From Maricaulis sp048270265 (GTDB lineage: Bacteria > Pseudomonadota > Alphaproteobacteria > Caulobacterales > Maricaulaceae): DNA of 54,130 nucleotides. Under the pieces are notes generated by a model. The model had not been told where the DNA came from. It worked only from the letters and a program-made list of their open reading frames with translations, and did no database searches. A program made the position numbers and the translations under genes. The DNA lies in contig NZ_JBLWTD010000021.1 in assembly GCF_048270265.1 (NCBI RefSeq), forward strand, positions 1 through 54,130, written 5' to 3'. Positions within the stretch are counted from its first letter, which is position 1; every line of letters starts with the position of its first letter. Positions 51,016 through 54,130 of the stretch are shown in pieces.

Positions 51016-51719
51016 CAACTCAGCTCCACACTCATCGGATGGGTAATCGCGATGCCCGCCGGTGTCACCTCGCAGCGATAGGCGAGGATCTCGACCCCGG
51101 CCGCATGGGCCGCGCGCAGGGCCTCGCCATAGACCGGGTCGGTATCGTCGGCGGGGCGCAGGCGGGTGCAATCGCTGCGCTGGACGATGAAGAGCTGGAC
51201 GGCGCGCTCGCCGGCGAGCGCCTTGGCCGAGAGTTCGCCGAGGTGCTTGGTGCCGCGACTGGTGACGCCGTCGGGAAATTCGGCCAGGCCCGTCTGGCGC
51301 ATCCAGTGGACATTCTTGACCTCGACCCAGCAGGGCGGACGATCCTCGCTCTCGAGCAGGAGATCGATGCGGGAATTCTCACCATATTTCACTTCGCGCC
51401 GCAGCGAGGCATAGCCGCCAAGCTCGGTGAGAATGCCGGAATGCACCGCCTCTTCGGCCAGTTCATTGGCGCGGCCGGGCAGGGTCCCGATCAGCGTGTC
51501 CTGGGCTTCGACGAGCTCCCAGGTGAATTTCAGTTTGCGCTTGGGATTGTCGGCCCGCGACAACCAGACGCGCAAGCCGGCATCCTTGATCCCCGCCATG
51601 GCGCCGGTATTGGCGCAATGTGCCGTCACCACCTCACCATCCGGCAGTTCGACATCGGCGAAGAAGCGCTTGTAGCGCGAGACCAGCCGGCCCTCGATCA
51701 GCGGTGTGGCGAATTTCAT
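51015..51719 (-). CDS. sfsA: Sugar fermentation stimulation protein SfsA homologue
   Basis: A 234-residue SfsA-family protein. Motifs: LIEGRLVSRYKRFFADVEL, VVTAHCANTGAMAGI, VWLSRADNPKRKLKFTWEL, the PD-(D/E)xK-like SRIDLLLESEDRPPCWVEVKNVHW, and FPDGVTSRGTKHLGEL. The structure suggests a nucleic-acid-binding or nuclease-related protein; the historical sugar-fermentation name is not a mechanism. ATG 51719 is divergent from the CinA-like gene. Confidence 0.93.
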   Translation of the reverse strand: MKFATPLIEGRLVSRYKRFFADVELPDGEVVTAHCANTGAMAGIKDAGLRVWLSRADNPKRKLKFTWELVEAQDTLIGTLPGRANELAEEAVHSGILTELGGYASLRREVKYGENSRIDLLLESEDRPPCWVEVKNVHWMRQTGLAEFPDGVTSRGTKHLGELSAKALAGERAVQLFIVQRSDCTRLRPADDTDPVYGEALRAAHAAGVEILAYRCEVTPAGIAITHPMSVELS

Positions 51720-51783
51720 GGCTTGGCATTCTCCCTTTGCGCCACCTATACCCGAGGCGAACAGGGAAACGAGGTTGAATCTC

Positions 51784-52566
51784 ATGGGCAAGACATCGGG
51801 TGTGACGGCGGCCGTGGTGCTGATTGGCGATGAGGTCCTCTCCGGGCGGACCCAGGACAAGAACCTGCAGCAGATCGCGCAATTCCTGGCGCCGCTGGGG
51901 ATCAATGTCGTGGAATGCCGCACCATTCCCGACGATGCCGAGGTGATCGCCGATACCGTCAACACGCTGCGGGCACGGGTGGATTATGTCTTCACCACCG
52001 GCGGCATTGGCCCCACCCATGACGATATCACCGCCGACAGCATTGCCGCCGCCTTCGGCGTGCCGATTGATGTCCGTGCCGATGCGCTTGAAGTGATCGA
52101 GCACTGGTATGCCAAGACCAAGACACCGCTGACCGAGAGCCGCAAACGCATGGCGCGCATTCCCGAGAGCGCTTCGCTGATCGTCAATCCGGTCACCGGC
52201 GCGCCCGGCTTCCAGATCGGGAATGTCTTCGTGATGGCCGGCGTGCCCTCCATCACCCGCGGCATGCTGGAAGACGTCGCCCATCGCCTGCATGGCGGCG
52301 CGGTGACCCGCTCGCGCTCGGTCAAGGCTGACAATCTGCGCGAGGGCGATATCGCCATTCCTCTGGGCGAGATGCAGGCGCGGTATCCGAACGTCTCGAT
52401 CGGCAGCTATCCGTATTTCCTTGAGGTCAAGGATGGCGAAGTGAAGCGCGGCACCCATCTCGTCGCCCGCGCCACCGATGATGCAGCGCTGGACGCCGTG
52501 ATCGGCGAGATCGCGGCGCTGGTCGCCGGGCTGGGCTTTGACGGGCGGATCGATCCTCAGGATTGA
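51784..52566 (+). CDS. CinA-like / molybdopterin-binding domain protein
   Basis: A 260-residue protein with a MoCF_biosynth domain like the N-terminal part of CinA (COG1058): GVTAAVVLIGDEVLSGRTQDKNLQQIAQFLAPLGI, DYVFTTGGIGPTHDDITADSIAAAFG and GAPGFQIGNVFVMAGVPSITRGMLEDV. It lacks the CinA C-terminal NMN-deamidase domain, so it may act as an ADP-ribose or nucleotide pyrophosphatase, or a molybdopterin-related enzyme. Start ATG 51784 is conserved in position before the first strand. Confidence 0.82.
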   Translation: MGKTSGVTAAVVLIGDEVLSGRTQDKNLQQIAQFLAPLGINVVECRTIPDDAEVIADTVNTLRARVDYVFTTGGIGPTHDDITADSIAAAFGVPIDVRADALEVIEHWYAKTKTPLTESRKRMARIPESASLIVNPVTGAPGFQIGNVFVMAGVPSITRGMLEDVAHRLHGGAVTRSRSVKADNLREGDIAIPLGEMQARYPNVSIGSYPYFLEVKDGEVKRGTHLVARATDDAALDAVIGEIAALVAGLGFDGRIDPQD

Positions 52567-52615
52567 GGCGCGGCATGCTTCTGCCTTCTGGCGCCAGGAT
52601 GAACGAAAGCGCCTT

Positions 52616-52632
52616 GAGATCGCCCCGATCTC
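52616..52632 (+). terminator. Hairpin downstream of the CinA-like gene
   Basis: GAGATCG (52616-52622) and CGATCTC (52626-52632) form a perfect seven-base stem with a CCC loop, followed by GCCTTTCC. The short T run makes this a weak terminator candidate. Confidence 0.4.
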
Positions 52633-52696
52633 GCCTTTCCTCCGATCAATTCATGCGTGCAAATGCTACAGCTGGGAACGGGAAGGGGAGACTGAC

Positions 52697-54130
52697 ATGA
52701 CACGGAATCTGAAGATGGGCAGCGCGCTCGCGGTGCTGGTGGCCGCCACCTCGATACAGTCGGCGCCGATGGCGCTGGCGCAGGACGAGGGTGCCAAGCA
52801 GGAAATGCTCGACGCGATCCCGGCCGCCTGCCGCAATCGCGCGCGCGGCCAGGGCGATGAGGATGACATGATCGTCGTGACCGGTACGCGCATTCCGACT
52901 GGCGCGGTTCAGGCGGAAGCACCGCAACCGGCACCTCCACCACCACCGCCCCCGCCGCCTCCGCACTCGACGGTGGCACGGGCAGACATGGCCGCGGCGC
53001 CGATGGAGCAGAACATGCGCGGCTATGCGCCGCTGCCCATGACCCCGCGCCCGGGCACGGTTGATCGCGAACGCTATGAGCATGTCGAGCTCAACACCGT
53101 GCACGCCACCAGCGAAGAGCCGGTCTCGACCTTCTCGATCGATGTCGACACCGCCAGCTATGCTGTCGTGCGCGACTATCTCAATGACTGCACCCTGCCG
53201 CCCCAGGATGCGGTGCGGGTTGAGGAGATGGTGAATTATTTTGATTACGACTACGCGCTGCCCGAAAGCATGGACGAGCCGTTTGCGACCCAGGTGCAGG
53301 TGACACCCAATCCATGGAATCCGGCGACGCAACTGATGCATGTCTCGGTGCAGGGCTATGAACTGGTGCCGGAAGAGCGTCCGCGCGCCAATCTGGTATT
53401 CCTGATCGATGTCTCCGGCTCGATGAATTCGCCCGACAAGCTGCCACTGGCGGTGCAGGCGATGCATTTGCTGGTCGACGAGCTGGATCCCGAGGATACC
53501 GTCGCCATCGTCGTCTATGCCGGCGCCGCGGGCGCCGTGCTCGAGCCGACCCAGGCACGCGATGCACGGCAGATCCACGAGGCCCTGGACCGGATGCGGG
53601 CCGGTGGTTCCACCGCCGGCGGTGCCGGTCTGGCGCTCGCCTATGATCTCGCTGAACGCAATTTCGATGCGGACGCCGTCAATCGTGTCATGCTTCTGAC
53701 TGATGGCGATTTCAATGTCGGCGTCACCCAGAATGAGCGTCTGGAAGACTTCGTCGCCCGCAAGCGCGAGAGTGGCATCTATCTCTCTGTCATGGGCTTT
53801 GGCCGCGGCAATTATAACGACGCCATGATGCAGACCATCGCCCAGGCCGGTAACGGCACGGCGGCCTATATCGACAGCCGCGCCGAGGCCCGGCGCATGC
53901 TGGTCGAGGAAAGTTTCAGTGCGCTCTTCCCGATCGCCAATGACGTCAAGATCCAGGTCGAGTTCAATCCGGCCCGGATCGCTGAGTATCGTCTGATCGG
54001 CTATGAGACCCGCATGCTCGAACGGGCCGATTTCAACAATGATGCGGTTGATGCCGGCGAGGTCGGGTCCGGCCATGCCGTGACCGCCATCTACGAGATC
54101 GCGGCCCCGGGTTCGGAAGGCGCTCTGCTC
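52697..54130 (+). CDS. Exported von Willebrand factor A-domain protein (YfbK-like), 3' end outside window
   Basis: At least 478 residues, open to the window end. A signal peptide ends near PMALAQD. Residues ~57-66 read DMIVVTGTRI, a motif usually found at the N-terminus of TonB-dependent receptors. A run of ten Pro (80-89) follows, then a YfbK-type N-terminal domain (VSTFSIDVDTASYAVVRDYLND; RVEEMVNYFDYDYALP) and the vWA domain. The MIDAS motif is DVSGS at 238-242 (LVFLIDVSGSMNSPDKLPL), with LLTDGDFNVGVTQ later. GGGGAG precedes the ATG. Such proteins are probably periplasmic or surface adhesion and scaffold proteins. Confidence 0.85.
   Translation, partial: MTRNLKMGSALAVLVAATSIQSAPMALAQDEGAKQEMLDAIPAACRNRARGQGDEDDMIVVTGTRIPTGAVQAEAPQPAPPPPPPPPPPHSTVARADMAAAPMEQNMRGYAPLPMTPRPGTVDRERYEHVELNTVHATSEEPVSTFSIDVDTASYAVVRDYLNDCTLPPQDAVRVEEMVNYFDYDYALPESMDEPFATQVQVTPNPWNPATQLMHVSVQGYELVPEERPRANLVFLIDVSGSMNSPDKLPLAVQAMHLLVDELDPEDTVAIVVYAGAAGAVLEPTQARDARQIHEALDRMRAGGSTAGGAGLALAYDLAERNFDADAVNRVMLLTDGDFNVGVTQNERLEDFVARKRESGIYLSVMGFGRGNYNDAMMQTIAQAGNGTAAYIDSRAEARRMLVEESFSALFPIANDVKIQVEFNPARIAEYRLIGYETRMLERADFNNDAVDAGEVGSGHAVTAIYEIAAPGSEGALL

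Overview
The window is 54 kb of a high-GC alphaproteobacterial chromosome. The lineage is inferred from a GTTC-N7-GTTC SOS box before recA, a solo DUF1476 gene, a eukaryote-like NADP isocitrate dehydrogenase, a split purS-purQ-purL set and dense overlapping genes. Gene content resembles the Maricaulis/Hyphomonas group, but species cannot be fixed from the sequence alone. Apart from one island the genes are ordinary chromosomal genes.

Region by region. 1-27.9 kb is core genome: an NTF2-like protein, an MltF-like lytic transglycosylase, recA, alaS, icd, a SPOUT RNA methyltransferase with a TfoX C-terminal-domain protein, an MBOAT O-acyltransferase with its SGNH-like partner, a serine hydrolase, rpsD, a bolA / aldo-keto reductase / monothiol glutaredoxin / DUF427 cluster, a small M28 peptidase, and the purC-purS-purQ-purL run with purB nearby. 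41.0-54.1 kb is core genome again: a HEPN-like protein overlapping threonine synthase, an amidohydrolase, radC, map, a second M28 peptidase, a two-component pair, a thioesterase overlapping sfsA, a CinA-like protein and the 5' part of a von Willebrand A-domain protein that runs off the window.

The exceptional part is 28438-40996. This 12,559-bp segment is bounded by terminal inverted repeats (13 bp identical, GGGGGTATAGAGA; 18 of 21 over the extended repeat) and by a 14-bp direct repeat, CTCGCGGAGAGGGA, on both outer sides. It encodes a Cas1 homologue with no cas2 and no CRISPR array, a family B DNA polymerase with intact exonuclease and polymerase motifs, an HNH-like protein and two helix-turn-helix proteins. 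That combination, with TIRs and a 14-bp target duplication, is the signature of a casposon: a self-synthesising transposon whose integrase is Cas1. It has inserted into the 3' arm of a host dispersed palindromic repeat, and intact relatives of that repeat lie a few hundred bases to the left.

The element has two arms transcribed outward from a 92-bp divergent intergenic region that holds two inverted repeats. The replication and integration core is central. Apparent defence cargo lies next to the TIRs: a complete type III restriction-modification pair and a proteasome/HslV-like Ntn-hydrolase on the left, and a strongly AT-rich SMEK-domain-like protein on the right. Casposons as a class are known; this one is notable for its alphaproteobacterial host, its palindromic-repeat target and its cargo, especially the protease-like gene beside the restriction enzyme.
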